Shown here: piece after piece, positions 9,621 to 20,274 of the stretch
Layout: the number at the start of each line of letters is the position of its first letter
Numbering within the stretch: the first letter of the stretch is position 1
NCBI GenBank assembly: GCA_030760725.1
Contig: JASWHV010000010.1
Location: 34,601,760 to 34,665,759 of the forward strand
From: Neostapfia colusana
Lineage: Eukaryota; Streptophyta; Magnoliopsida; Poales; Poaceae
Direction: 5' to 3'
Length of the DNA: 64,000 bases
Made by a program: the position numbers and the translations under genes
Notes under the pieces: generated by a model
Told to the model about the DNA's origin: nothing
What the model saw: only the letters and a program-made list of their open reading frames with translations
Database searches by the model: none

Positions 9621-12600
9621 TGTCACACTCGGTTTCTCCGAAGAACAACCGTGTGAATATCACATGTATGCCAGGATCATTTTCTCATACATGTGATGAC
9701 AAATAGTGAAGCATCATTTATTACAAGCCAGGTGTCGAATATAAATATGTCTTACAAAGCATACGTCTCGATGGACGATAATAAGTTCATAACATGTAAA
9801 TAGAATAGCAGCGGAATATTATTCTTGTGGGCTCCATCACAGGCGTTGCCCGGGGGACTCCACGAACCTAGAATCCTTCTTCGGGTCCGAAGTCTTGGTC
9901 ATTGAACACCACATCATCCCCTTGACCTGAGCAACAATTTAAACCAACAAATATGCAAGTTTGAGTACCGTGGGTACTCATCAAATGTGGGAAAGTTATG
10001 TCATGCATGGCCAGAGCAAGGAGAGGTTGAACTCATGGTTAAAGCACTACGCAATTAATACCTATCACCTTAGCTTATTAAGCACCTACATTACTACACA
10101 GGTGAAATGGTCCCAATCTCCCAAACCATCATCAGAATCAAATAACCGTAACACCAATTCCAATGTTAAGCTCCCCGCTTAACATCCTCAACTTCCAAAG
10201 TCATCATCCTCTAATCATGAATAAGTCCAAGCTGCTCTTGACCGTGAGCACGGCTGTCATGAAAGTTTTGACTCTGCAGAGTTTGCACCACTGTATCCAC
10301 ATGTAGTGATTTCATCCCCCGTTGCCGGGTGGACTAAAAGAACCTCCATTATGCCAGTGGCCGCAAACCACATTCACACTTCCCAGGTGTGTAGCCAGGA
10401 GATCACTACGAAGCCTTTACAAAGGGATTCCCGACGAGCGTGGGCCCACTGAGATTTCACCCCTAACAGCATACAAGAGGCTCCAACCCCGCTGCAGTGG
10501 CCCCCTCTTGAGCCTTGCGGTTCATAAGGTAGTCCAGCTGACACCTATTCCACGCACCATCCAAAACACCCATACTACGCCGGCGATACACCTAATTAAT
10601 TGGCCAAGCTGTCCCATCTCAGCATGTGGTTGGCACGGTAAAGCCAGGTTACATGCTCTATGAACCGGTCCTTACGATCCAGGCAAGTACTAGACACAAA
10701 CCCAAGTCTCGTGCACCCAGCACCAACCAAATCATCCAACTTGCCTCGATCCCTACCTCTACATAACTCATAATATCTCATTCAAGAGTAAGGTAAATAA
10801 ATTGATGATCTCATATCCCAATTATCCCATTCTAAGCATGGCTAAGCATAAGCATACGAATAAATGACATGATAAAATAAATCCCAACCCAAGCTACAAG
10901 GAAACAAGGTAATGCAATTCTAGGGAAACTTCCTAGCATGGGTTTCATATTTCAATTGACAATGCAAATAGTTCAATCTACACATCCTAACATAGGATCA
11001 AAGTGGTCCAGGACACTTGCCTTCTTCCTGCTGCTCTGAGAATGGAAAGTCTTGGTCTTGGAAAGGGGGAACTTGCTCTGGGGCAGGTTCTACTCATGCC
11101 AATGCACACAGCAAAAGAAAATAACAATCCATAAGTCATAGTTCACACTTTCACTCCACACATACATACATATGATAGTCATTCACATTTCTAAGTGTTG
11201 TGGTTACTCTAGATGTGTTGATTTTTAGCCTTCATGCACTTTTGAACATATGTATATGATTTCTAACTTTTGTATTCAGATTTCTGTTTGCACACTATAT
11301 ATATGAATTTTCAATTTGTACAAATTCTTTATATTTAATTAATATACTTCTTAACTACCAAGTTTTCATGGAAGATAATTTCCTACTCCAAATAGGTTTT
11401 CAGATCTTCTACCAAATCCTAAAATGAAGATTTTGGAGTTAGAGACTTCATCTATCATTTTCTAATTATGCATACCCATTTTCCTATATTTTTCAGATTT
11501 ACTTTCTATGCCTAAAAGTGAGTTTTAATATAGTAGGGCATATAATCTAAACAGAATAGGTTCTGATCTAAAATATTAAATAATATATTTTTGAACTTCT
11601 CCTCTGATGTGAACTAATTTAAATTTATTTTACCAATTTTCGGAATTATTCCCTAACCTAAAAATGTGTCCCTATAACTAATAAATGTGAACAATCAATT
11701 AGACAGATTTATTTCAGCTTAAAATCTATTTTTAACTCATTCTAAAGTTTTCCAAGTGTTAGGAGAGTTTAAATTTGAATTTACAATGTGTTTGCCTCAC
11801 CTTTTTAAATTTAAATCTTAATCACATATTCAAATTTCTGAATTTAATATCACATAGGGTCAAAAAGGTACATACACCCTACTACAGGGTCTAATTTATT
11901 ATTTCATAAATTTCCAGGGGTCTAACTACACATAACAGAGGGGTTTTCCTAATTTTTATTAAGTCCAGGGGCTAAAACTGATTTTTAAATGAATTTACAC
12001 GAATTTCTGAAGTTCCAGGGGCTAGATCAGAAGTTTCCGGGGCTAGCTCGTGTTTTCCGAGATCCCCAGGGGGTAGCGCGTAAGAATCCCGGCCTTTATA
12101 ATGCGGGGCCAATGTGGACCGTCCGATTTAAAACAGACAGCTGAGATTATAACGCGAAACGGTACGGGTTAGATCTAATAGGAACCGCACGATTTAAAAT
12201 GGACGGGCCCCAGCGGGCCACGTCGCCATGGCCGTGCGCGGGTGGCGCTGCCCAGCGGCGCGCGGCGGCGGGAGGCGGCGATCTCGCCGGAAAACTTCGG
12301 ATCTTCGTCTATACCTCGTAAAACTGGGATTTCATGGCATAGAACGGTAGAGGGGAGGTCGTGGATCTCACCTCGGGGTTTTTCTTGAGCTCGGAGGTCC
12401 TGGAAGACGGTCGGCGGCGAGGTCCGAGATGAAATAGCGGCGGTGCTCGCCGGAGCTTCGTCTAGGGTGCAAAACACCGAGTTTTCTGCACCTGCGTGAT
12501 TCCCCGGAGGCGGTGGAACATGATCGGCGCGCTAGATCAGAAAACCCGAGCAAGGATCGAGAGAAAACGGTGATCGGAGCTTCGGTTCTCACCGGAGAGA

Positions 12601-13036
12601 AAATTGGAGTGCGCTGGGGAATTTGGCGAGTTTCGGTGCGGGATTTTCACAAGGGGAGGCAGCGGAGAATCGACTGGGTTATATAGCAGCGTCCGGGGCC
12701 GAAGATCGGGCTGTTGGCGCGGTTTTTCAGATGTTGTTTGGATTCGGGAGAGAGGAGAGTCCCGGGGTTGGCTGAGCGCGCGAGAGGTGGGGGATGACAT
12801 GCGGGCCCCGCGTGTCAGTGAGAGGAAGAGAGGGGCGCGGGTTCGGGACTGGCGCGGGGAGAGTGGGCCGGCTGGTGGGTTTCGGCCCACTGGCCAGTGG
12901 GGTTTTCTTTTTCTTTTTTTTTCCATTTCTTTTATGTTTTGATTTGAATTTGAATTCCAATTTGAATTTCTGCACCACATGCAATACGTCCAAAAAATTT
13001 TAAATTCCCCTCTTAACAGAATTTTGGGGTGTTACA
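9621..13036 (-). mobile_element. C2 solo LTR (family C)
   Basis: It starts TGTCACACTCGG and ends GGGGTGTTACA, like the LTRs of element C (3416 bp against 3343). Flanking pentamers are CTGCT (9616-9620) and CCGCT (13037-13041), a target duplication with one mismatch. Host sequence on either side belongs to B2. No internal domain is present, so it is a solo LTR. It is clearly more diverged from element C than the two C LTRs are from each other. Confidence 0.9.
9868..11089 (-). other. C2 copy of LTR split reading frame (exon 1 11021-11089, exon 2 9868-9926)
   Basis: Exon 1 is 69 bp, open (EPAPEQVPPFQDQDFPF block), and ends at a GC donor (GAAG|GCAAGTGT). Exon 2, after TTGCTCAG, continues in phase (GQGDDVVFNDQDFGPEEGF) to a TAG at 9868-9870. 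Compared codon by codon with element C, many differences fall in synonymous third positions (GAT/GAC, CAG/CAA, TTT/TTC, GAG/GAA, GGC/GGA). The upstream exon, ending at about 12378 with CCCCGAG|GTGAGATC, is open in the matching phase for over 50 codons but contains no in-frame ATG. Confidence 0.6.
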
Positions 13037-14771
13037 CCGCTGCCACCTCCTGGTTGCCGATCACCACCTCAATCGATGTCCCCAGCTATTTAGCTGCGAG
13101 CTGCCACCGGTAGCAGCTCACCTTTCCACTGCTTCGACGTGTCCAGCGCTGAAAACACCGAGCTGGTCGCCACACCGCCCACCGCATCACCTCGCCGTCG
13201 ACCAGCTAAAGCAGTGCCTTCCACTTCCAGCTGAGGCTACAAACGGCACCGCCGACCCTTGCTCGACGAATTACAGCCCTCAGCTGCTCGTGATCAGCTT
13301 CGGTAAAGCTTGGCCGAGCCGTTCTTTCATCGCTCTGTTAACCGAGAGCTCCTCCGACTCGACGCCGTCACCCGAGCAGCGCAAAGCTTCTCCGGCACAA
13401 CCAACATGTCCATTAGGTTCGCTTCCAAGTCTAGTAGCTCTCTCTGAACTCCCTAGGTCCCTCTTAGCGCCGGTTAGCCAGAATTTCAATTTTTCCGATG
13501 ATCACTGTATAGAACACCGAGAACCAAAACTCGAAATTCGCATCGATCACTTGATCACCAGGGATCCTGGTCGAGCTGAAGCTAGAGTCGCACCTCGCGG
13601 TCACCTTGGCCAAATTCTAGCGGTGATGATCAACCCGATGAGCATAGCACCGGAATTTGGCCATCGCCGGTGAAAATGGCTCGGTCACCGGTGAAGTCTA
13701 TTTTCCCGGCGATCTCCGGCCAAGAGAAGGGCAGGGTTAGCTTCCTCGTGCCCCAGTGGTGCTTTGCGACCCATTGGTTGATCGTGTTCACCGCCGAGAT
13801 GAACTAGCACCGTCGGACCCGAGCTCCTCTTCCGCCTCCACCATCGCCGACTAGGTTTCCGACGATGTCAAGGTCCGAGAAGGTGCCCGGCGTGTGCGCC
13901 GTGTTCCAAGGATCATGTAGGAAGAAACCGGGTAGAAAATTAGGCAGTAGCGGCCGAGAACGACCCGCGCCACCGGCGCTGGAAGTCGCGCGCTCGGAAT
14001 CTGGCGGGAGGTAGACGAAGGCACTGTGCGTGGGACCCACGTGCAGTGTTTTAAACATTTCCCGACTTTCAGATTTTGTTCAAACTTCAAACCCACATAA
14101 CTTTGGCTTGGAAACTCCAAATCGAGTGACAAAATTTTTTTTGGATTCGGCTCTCTGAGTACTTTCCAGCAAATCAAGTTTAACTTCATGAAAATCAATA
14201 TTTCTCAAGAATTAATTCTTCAAAATTCAAACTGGTTAGAATTTTAACTGGAGAAGCATTTGGAGGAAAATACTGAAATTTTTCTGGGATGTTAACCAAA
14301 ATATCCCTGAGCTACCATAAAAATTTCAGATCCATTTGAGCTAATTTGATCCACCTAATGGTGTGATTAATAAAACTGTTCCAGAGAAAATAGAAAATGT
14401 CCAGAAACATTTTCAGAATTTCTGTGAAATTGTTTAGCTCATATCTTTAGATAGGAACCTTCAAATTAAGTTTGACCAACTACATTAGAACCCTCTGAAA
14501 ATCTAGTTTTCATAAAGTCATGGCTTGCTCCATGAAAATTCCTAGACAACCCTAAGATCTCCAATTAAGGTCAAGTACATAATTATTTGTGGAGGGCTCA
14601 AATGAGCTTTGCTGCAACTAAAGCTTGGCCAAGTCTCTGTTTAGGTTGTATCCAAACCACAGTAAAAATTTCAGAGTCATTGGGCCTGTCTAGTAAGACT
14701 TATAGTCGTCACAAGTTTAAATCCAATTCAAATGCATTTAAATTGATACATATTCATGTTATCTCATGTAG

Positions 14772-16032
14772 TCGCTAAGGTTGAGGAGGAACCCGAAGTC
14801 TTAGACTTCGTCACTTTGGGAGAGCAGCTAGCCTACGACCAAGAGCAGCAAGGCAAGCTCCGGTTTGCATTAACCTTTTTAAATTTTTTTATTGTTTTGA
14901 GAACTTACTTCGAGTACCATTACTTCTTGCATTAGAGTCTTGTTTGAAAACCCAAATGCATGGCCAAGAAAACCATGGGTTGGATATAGGATTGAAACCC
15001 CATTTAGCTACTGCAATGCTAAGATAGTGTAGGATTCGGTACAAGTCGAGTAGTTGGAACTACTCGCGAGGATAGTCTAGGGGCACTCGAGTCGGGTAAA
15101 GATAACAAATCAAACACATGGCAAGAAAAATGAGACCGAGCGGAGAGTTAGGGCAGCAGGACTTTGGGGCCTGTGTACTATAGCTTCGCTTGTGTCGATT
15201 GAGGACCGAGCCGTGTGCGGGCCTGTTGAACAAGCTAGAACAGTACAAAAGACCTACCGGATATATGGGAATGGGGAAACCGATGTAACTCCGGTAGCTG
15301 GTTATTGAGGCATTGCCTTTCGTTCAGAGGGTAGGTTGAGAGCTTGAGGTGTAAATCGGCTTGCGGCACTGAGATGCGCGTGCAGAGACCTATTGCTCGG
15401 GACGATAGGACCGGTTCAATATTTGGCTAACGGGTGAAAGGTGGTTGCGTACGGCGTCCGTGATGGTTGCTGTAGGCAACATCGAGTACGGGCGTACGTG
15501 ACGGGTTATTCGGGTAACCCTGCAGGTGTAAATCGATTATAATCGCCGTACCTCGCGGTCAGTGAGTACAACTTGTTCACTGTACCGTGACATAGAAAGA
15601 ACAGGCTAGTTACATGTTAAAATGTTGCTGATTGAAAGATGGACTTTGATTGTTAATGATTTGCTGTAGTCTAGAGCTAACTAAAGTTCTTTTCAACTTT
15701 GGGCAAAGTACATGAGAGAAATGTGTTTCTTGTTTGATTGCGGCTCTCTCATGTGCCTTAGCGTAAAGTCTCCACAACCTGTTGCTAAAACTTGAAAGTA
15801 AGATTCCACTAATTAGGCGAGTCCTTGCAACTTATTTTACCTCACGTACCTATCACCCCTCATGTAGAAGTTTCATGTTTAAGAGAGACGGGTCAGTGTT
15901 GCTGAGCCTTCGTGCTCACTGCTTGTGTTTGAAGCTTTTGCAGGGTTCTATGAGGAAGGGACTCCCGAGGAGGAGACGGAACTCCAGGAGGGGAACCCCG
16001 TCGAGTGGGAGTCATGCACGCCGCCGTGTTAG
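14772..16032 (+). other. B2 copy of LTR split reading frame (exon 1 14772-14852, exon 2 15944-16032)
   Basis: Exon 1 is 81 bp after CTCATGTAG and ends CAGCAAG at GC donor GCAAGCTC. Exon 2 starts after GCTTTTGCAG and runs FYEEGTPEEETELQEGN and onward to a TAG at 16030-16032. An in-frame ATG lies a few codons upstream of the exon 1 acceptor (MLSHVV), as in the B element and E1. Confidence 0.6.
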
Positions 16033-17122
16033 TGTGCGTGCATGCTAGCTACGACATGTTCACGGGCTGAACGTGAACTTGATGCGTAGTCTACGCCCAT
16101 GAGTGTAGACTGAACATATTTTGTTGTAAAAATGTTCATAAACCTTTTTATGTAATAAAACTTTGCTTCCGCTTTATACCGTTGATGTGCGTTATTCGGT
16201 GCTGTGCAACGCAGCACCCCTCAGCGTGATCCTGGCTCGACAAGGCCGTGGGGTCGTGTCAAATCCCATCATAACCAAATATTTCATCAACATTCCTTCA
16301 CCCTAATTGACCATTTATCAAGTCTCAACCAGCCATTAATCTTTCTCAAGTTCATCTCATACTCATAAATATTCATAACCATCTCATTTTCATATAACCG
16401 AAACCAAATTCATTGTCATGACCCAGAACAGTCCCAAAACCAATCCCAATGACCATACCACGGGCCCACTGAGGTTTCACCGGCAGGCTCGAATCTCCAT
16501 TCTCCCACGCACGGCCCCCCTCTTGTGCCATGCAATTCCCAGGGTAGTCCCTCTTGACTCCCATTCCTGCCACCATCCAATGGTCCCTAACAAGCTAGCA
16601 ACACACCTAATTAGTCATCTAAGCCGCACCCATATTAGGCTTGTGGTGGCACTGTTTTCCTGGCATGTGATCGCATGAACCGGTCCATAGATCTACGGCA
16701 AGTAAACCACCATCTCATTCAGCGACATCCATGAACCAAGATTGACTAGATCTCTGCGATTCCATGCTCATTAACATCATCAAGTTATCATCATCTTTAT
16801 TCATATGAGTGCAGTAGCCAACAAGTCTTATTTCAGCTTCCCGTATCCCGTAAGTTAAGCGAAGCAAAAAGGAAAAAACGACCATACCCGACTCATCAAC
16901 TTTCCCGGTGACAAGGATGGTTAACAAAACTAGTAAACCCCTATAAAAGCGTGTCCCATCAAGTTGACACAAGCATACGAGTTTTTGAAAGCAAAGCAGT
17001 TTCAAAACATAGGATCAATATGGTCAAGGGGTACTTGCCTTGCTCCCGTGGTTCGTGTTTCTCAAGCGTTTCGATGTCTTGGTGCTGTAACTCCTCGTAA
17101 ACGGCCTTTTGAGTGGGTCCTT

Positions 17123-17476
17123 CTACTCGTGACCACGCACATACAAAATTTACAGAAATAAATTATCATGCACAAACCTTACTCAAGATGCAATGGGGTG
17201 GATGAATGCAAATCCTATAGTGCAGTTTTACAAAACCAGTTTGTACGTGTTCTTGCATGTTTTAGTAGGCTTCCATGGGGTTTTATGATGAACAAGGGTG
17301 CTGGGATCAAGTGTGGACGTGGTGATGATCTTGACACAAGATGTAGATCAATTTCACTGTAAAAAATTGACCAAAACATGATCTGTCCACACGCAGAAGT
17401 TTCTGCTCGAAGGGGGCGAAGAAAACGGGTGTGTAGAAACAGTGGCGACGTCATAAGAGGGGTAATGAAGACCTAC
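17123..17476 (-). other. Predicted LTR intron 1 in A2
   Basis: Minus-strand junctions are GAAGTGAG|GTAGGTCT and CACGAGTAG|AAGGACC, 354 bp. They correspond to A1 intron 1 (3903-4226). In A3 the exon sequence GAAGTGAG is joined directly to AAAGACAAG. Confidence 0.75.
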
Positions 17477-17738
17477 CTCACTTCTTCCTTGCGGCAGGGC
17501 CTCCCTCCTAGCAATGGCAGCAGCGGGTGATTTTTCCGTGGAGAATTATGGCTAGGGCAGAACATCGGGCATCTTCTCCGGCGATAGCGAGGCGTGACGG
17601 GGCTCAACAGCGGCCAAACTCCAGCAAGGGGGGGGGGCCTCAGCGACTTGGCAGCAAGGGGGGGGGTAACTCGGCGACTTGGGGCAGGTGGGGTGCGGCA
17701 GCCAAAAGGGGGAGGGGTGCGGCTAGGGGTGGGGGTTA

Positions 17739-17993
17739 TATTTATAAGGGGGAAAAAAGAGTCCTAGGGGTGGAAACAAAGAGTCCTAGAGATAGGGGAC
17801 TCAACCAAAGAGTCCTAGGGGTGGAAACAAAGAGTCCTAAAGTTAGGGGACTCAATCAAAGAGTCCTAGGGGTCGGGGACAAAGAGTCCTATAGGTGGGG
17901 GACTTAACCAAAGAATCCTAGAGGTGGGTGACTTAACCAAAGAGTCGTAGAGGTGGGGGACTTAACCAAAGAGTCCTAGAGGTGGGGGACTAG
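17739..17993 (-). promoter_or_regulatory. A2 TATA box with nine-unit upstream repeat
   Basis: On the minus strand TATAAATA lies at 17739-17746. Immediately upstream (17757-17993) are nine tandem units of 22 or 29 bp built on AAAGAGTCCTAG plus a G-rich and a GACTTAACC part (plus-strand spelling). A1 and A3 have only two copies of the core AGGACTCTT in the same place. This is an expanded promoter-proximal repeat; a transcriptional effect is inferred only. Confidence 0.8.
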
Positions 17994-18348
17994 GGTTCCC
18001 CCCTCAAGGGCTGCGGCCAAGGGGAGGTGGGCCCTATTAGGGTTTCTCCCCCCTAATTTGGTGCGGCAAATTTGTGGGAAAACTCCCCACAAATGTGGGG
18101 TAAATTCCCCCTAGGGGAATTTTGGGGAATTTGGGGGAAAATCACGAAAAAATTGGGAAATTCTTTGGAAGAATTAGGGAAAAATTGGGGTGACTCAATT
18201 TGGATATTTTATCTTCATCATTTTCTATTTCTATTTCTTTTTATCATTTTAGTAGCTTCTATATTTCTTTCTTATTTTATTCTTCTTCATAAATGCTCCT
18301 CTAAATGAAAATGTATGCAATCATGGTACTTAAATTGAGCGTGTTACA

Positions 18349-18507
18349 GGCGCAGATGGTCCCGCTTTGGGATTAGAGGACGATTCCTGCTCCCTCTGCC
18401 ACCTGTGGCGCGAGGGGCAGGAAGATCCTCCGACAAACTGGATGTTCACCATTGTTGGCATCTCGAACAGCTTCAAGAACCGAAAGTCCCCTACCTGGCA
18501 CGCCAAA
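18349..18507 (-). other. Element D leader with primer-binding-like site and gag start
   Basis: Read on the minus strand from the LTR end at 18508, two bases are followed by TGGCGTGCCAGGTAGGGG (about 18488-18505), which begins with TGG as expected for pairing with a tRNA CCA end. The same motif adjoins the D' LTR (59991-60010). The tRNA is not assigned. Further along, an ATG near 18463 opens the gag frame that continues at 8423. Confidence 0.7.
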
Positions 18508-19774
18508 TGTCGAAGTGTTTGCTACGACACTTCCCCCGGTCTTCTTAGAAGCAGCCCGTGGAGGTTCTTTTTTTCGGAGGGGCTAGTGGTTTTCGAAGGT
18601 CGGAGCACGATGGCGAGGGTGAACATGAGGATTTACGTGGTTCGGGTCGCTGGACCGTAATACCCTACGTCCACGGGAGTGCTTGTTGTATTCCTTGCGC
18701 GTATGAGTGTGAGAGAGTGAGTTGGCCAGGTTGCGAATCAGAGTGTGAACCCTTTGCCCGTAGGCTGCCCCAGTCCTTTTATAGCCCAGGGCCGAGGCAG
18801 TTACAATGTGGCCCGGGGCCCGACAGGTGGCCCACAGCTATCTGTACCCTGTACATGAGTAGGGTATTTACATCTATATGTACTGTAGCTGTCGGTGAGT
18901 TAAGGTGTGCCGCCTGACACGTCGGGAGCCACTGACCGGGTAGCCGGTGATGATGAAGTCCCCGTCTTGTCGCCGTGTCTCCTCACTCCACAGAGCAGCT
19001 CTGTGCCGTTAGGCGGCGCTGTTCTGTTGTCACGCCTCGGTGCCTTGTCCTGTCACCATAATGGTGAATAGGCGGAGGACGGAGGCGTGCACCGCGGGCC
19101 ATGCTTCTGGGGAAGGCGCGAGCATTGAATGCTCGGCCTGACAGCGCACCTTCCTCCTTACTCCTTGGCTATCTGCCCGTTGCTCATTGACGCCGCGTCC
19201 GGGTGGCTGGCCCTCGGGACACACATCTCTATAGGAGCAGTCTTGCGAAGTACTGAGGGGTTCGGAGTCATTGGACACGTGGCAGCACCAGAGCCCTCCC
19301 ACGCTGGAGGTCGGTCCCGGAGCCGTAGGACACGTGGCACCTCCAGAGCTCTCCTTGCCGTGATGGTACACCTGGAGTATTTTGCTCACGTGGTAGCACC
19401 GGAGCCCTCCCACGCTAGATGTCGGGCCTGGAGTCCTAGGACACGTGGCACCTGTGGAGCCTTCTCTTGCGGGGGGTGTGGCTCGGAGGTTCCATACACG
19501 TGGCAGCGTCTGGGCCCTCCCTGGCGGGAGGTCGGGTCCAACACCATTGAACACGTGGTGGCTCCGGAGCCATCCTCGACCGGCAGTGGGGCTCAGAGCC
19601 TGAAGACACGTGGCAGCCTCGGAGCCCTCCTTAGTAGGTGGTCGGACTTGAGGCCTAGGGCACACGCCTTCTCATGAGTGCTCCCTAGCTGGCGGTTGGG
19701 CCAAGCCTGCAGGCTGGGTCTCTGTCTTCTTTTTCTCATACACACGGGGGTACCCTGTCTTGAGGGTACCGACA
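18508..19774 (-). repeat. Tat-type LTR of element D (1267 bp)
   Basis: On the plus strand it runs TGTCGAAG to GGTACCGACA, the same limits as the D' LTRs. A minus-strand TATAAAA lies at 18777-18783. The left side has the primer site and gag start of element D, so it acts as the 5' LTR of that copy. The right side has a purine-rich tract (minus strand) and an antisense ORF typical of the 3' end of such elements. Internal sequence on both sides means this LTR is shared in a tandem or recombined structure. Confidence 0.85.
19255..19665. repeat. Tandem ~55-60 bp CACGTG repeats in D LTR
   Basis: About seven units carry GACACGTGGCA or close variants with GGAGCCCTCC/GAGCTCTCC and GAGGTCGG blocks. 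The layout matches the arrays in D' and, more loosely, in family A LTRs. Long overlapping open frames here are a by-product of the repeat. Confidence 0.8.
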
Positions 19775-20274
19775 GTGGCCTCTTTTCCCTTCTGCACAGA
19801 GACGAAGGCTCTTGCGGATGGGGGCCCGTCTAAAATCATGCGTGGTGGTCTTCTGATCTTACTTCAGTCGAAAAGACTCCTCTGCTGTACGGACAGGTGT
19901 CTCTTCATTTTTGGAGGATCGTGGGGGGCGCACGTTGCATGCAACTGCCACATTACTTGCGACAGTTCGCAACACGACCCCTGCTCTTCCTCTTGTCAGG
20001 CTTTATAGAGGAACCGCTTTTGCCTATCATAACTGCGGTGCCTTTTGCACACACTGTCTGCCGTGTGGGCCTGACGCCTCTGCTCTTCGCGGTTCAGCCA
20101 ATGCGGGCGGGGTTTCATTGGGCACATCACACTCGGCAGTTCCCGAAGGGTCTGGGGCAAATAAGAGACCCTGTGCTGTTGGAAGGAGTCTTCTCCTTCA
20201 TTTGCTCCCTTGCGCTTCCCCTTCCTTCATTTTGCTCCCGTCGCCTTGTCTCCTTGCTTTCTCACCCTGCAACA
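19775..20274 (-). other. Tat 3' internal region with purine tract next to the LTR
   Basis: On the minus strand the LTR is preceded by a purine-rich tract (about 19775-19795: GAAGGGAAAAGAGGCCAC), the position of a polypurine primer. The remaining ~480 bp up to the antisense ORF show no convincing gene. Confidence 0.6.

Larger units (their letters stand above)
8906..16261 (+). mobile_element. B2 solo LTR (family B), carrying nested C2
   Basis: The left end TGTAAGGGCC and right end GTCGTGTCA match both LTRs of the full B element. The perfect 5-bp target duplication is AATCC (8901-8905 and 16262-16266). No internal sequence is present. Without C2 the LTR is about 3.9 kb. It sits inside intron 2 of A2. 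Differences from the B element LTRs are many, so it is the older copy. Confidence 0.93.
8699..17122 (-). other. A2 copy of LTR split reading frame (exon 1 17039-17122, exon 2 8699-8733)
   Basis: Exon 1 is 84 bp, open throughout, and ends GCAAG at a GC donor (GCAAGTAC). Exon 2 starts after CATCAG and encodes ATGEEYSEEHV, then a TAG at 8699-8701. A1 and A3 read two codons further. The B2 solo LTR landed inside the intron between the exons. Intron 1 (17123-17476) is present, with donor GTGAG|GTAGGT. Confidence 0.55.
8424..18348 (-). mobile_element. A2 solo LTR (family A), carrying nested B2 and C2
   Basis: The left end is TGTGACACC and the right end GTGTTACA, flanked by a perfect 5-bp target duplication GGCGC (8419-8423 and 18349-18353). 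There is no internal domain, so this is a solo LTR left by LTR-LTR recombination. Removing the B2 insertion leaves about 2.6 kb (8424-8905 plus 16267-18348). It is minus-strand relative to A1. It lacks the G-box array of A1 and A3 but carries a nine-unit repeat directly upstream of its TATA box (17757-17993). It is inserted in the gag of element D. Confidence 0.92.

Noticed and set aside
12604..12942. Arg/Gly-rich frames near the C-family promoter (also 38198-38689 and 47261-47790)
   Set aside because: They are in GC-rich promoter sequence, overlap on both strands, and are not in the phase of the LTR split frame.
19030..19677. Opposed 180-210 codon frames over the D LTR
   Set aside because: They coincide with the CACGTG repeat array and the LTR promoter region; repeat by-products.
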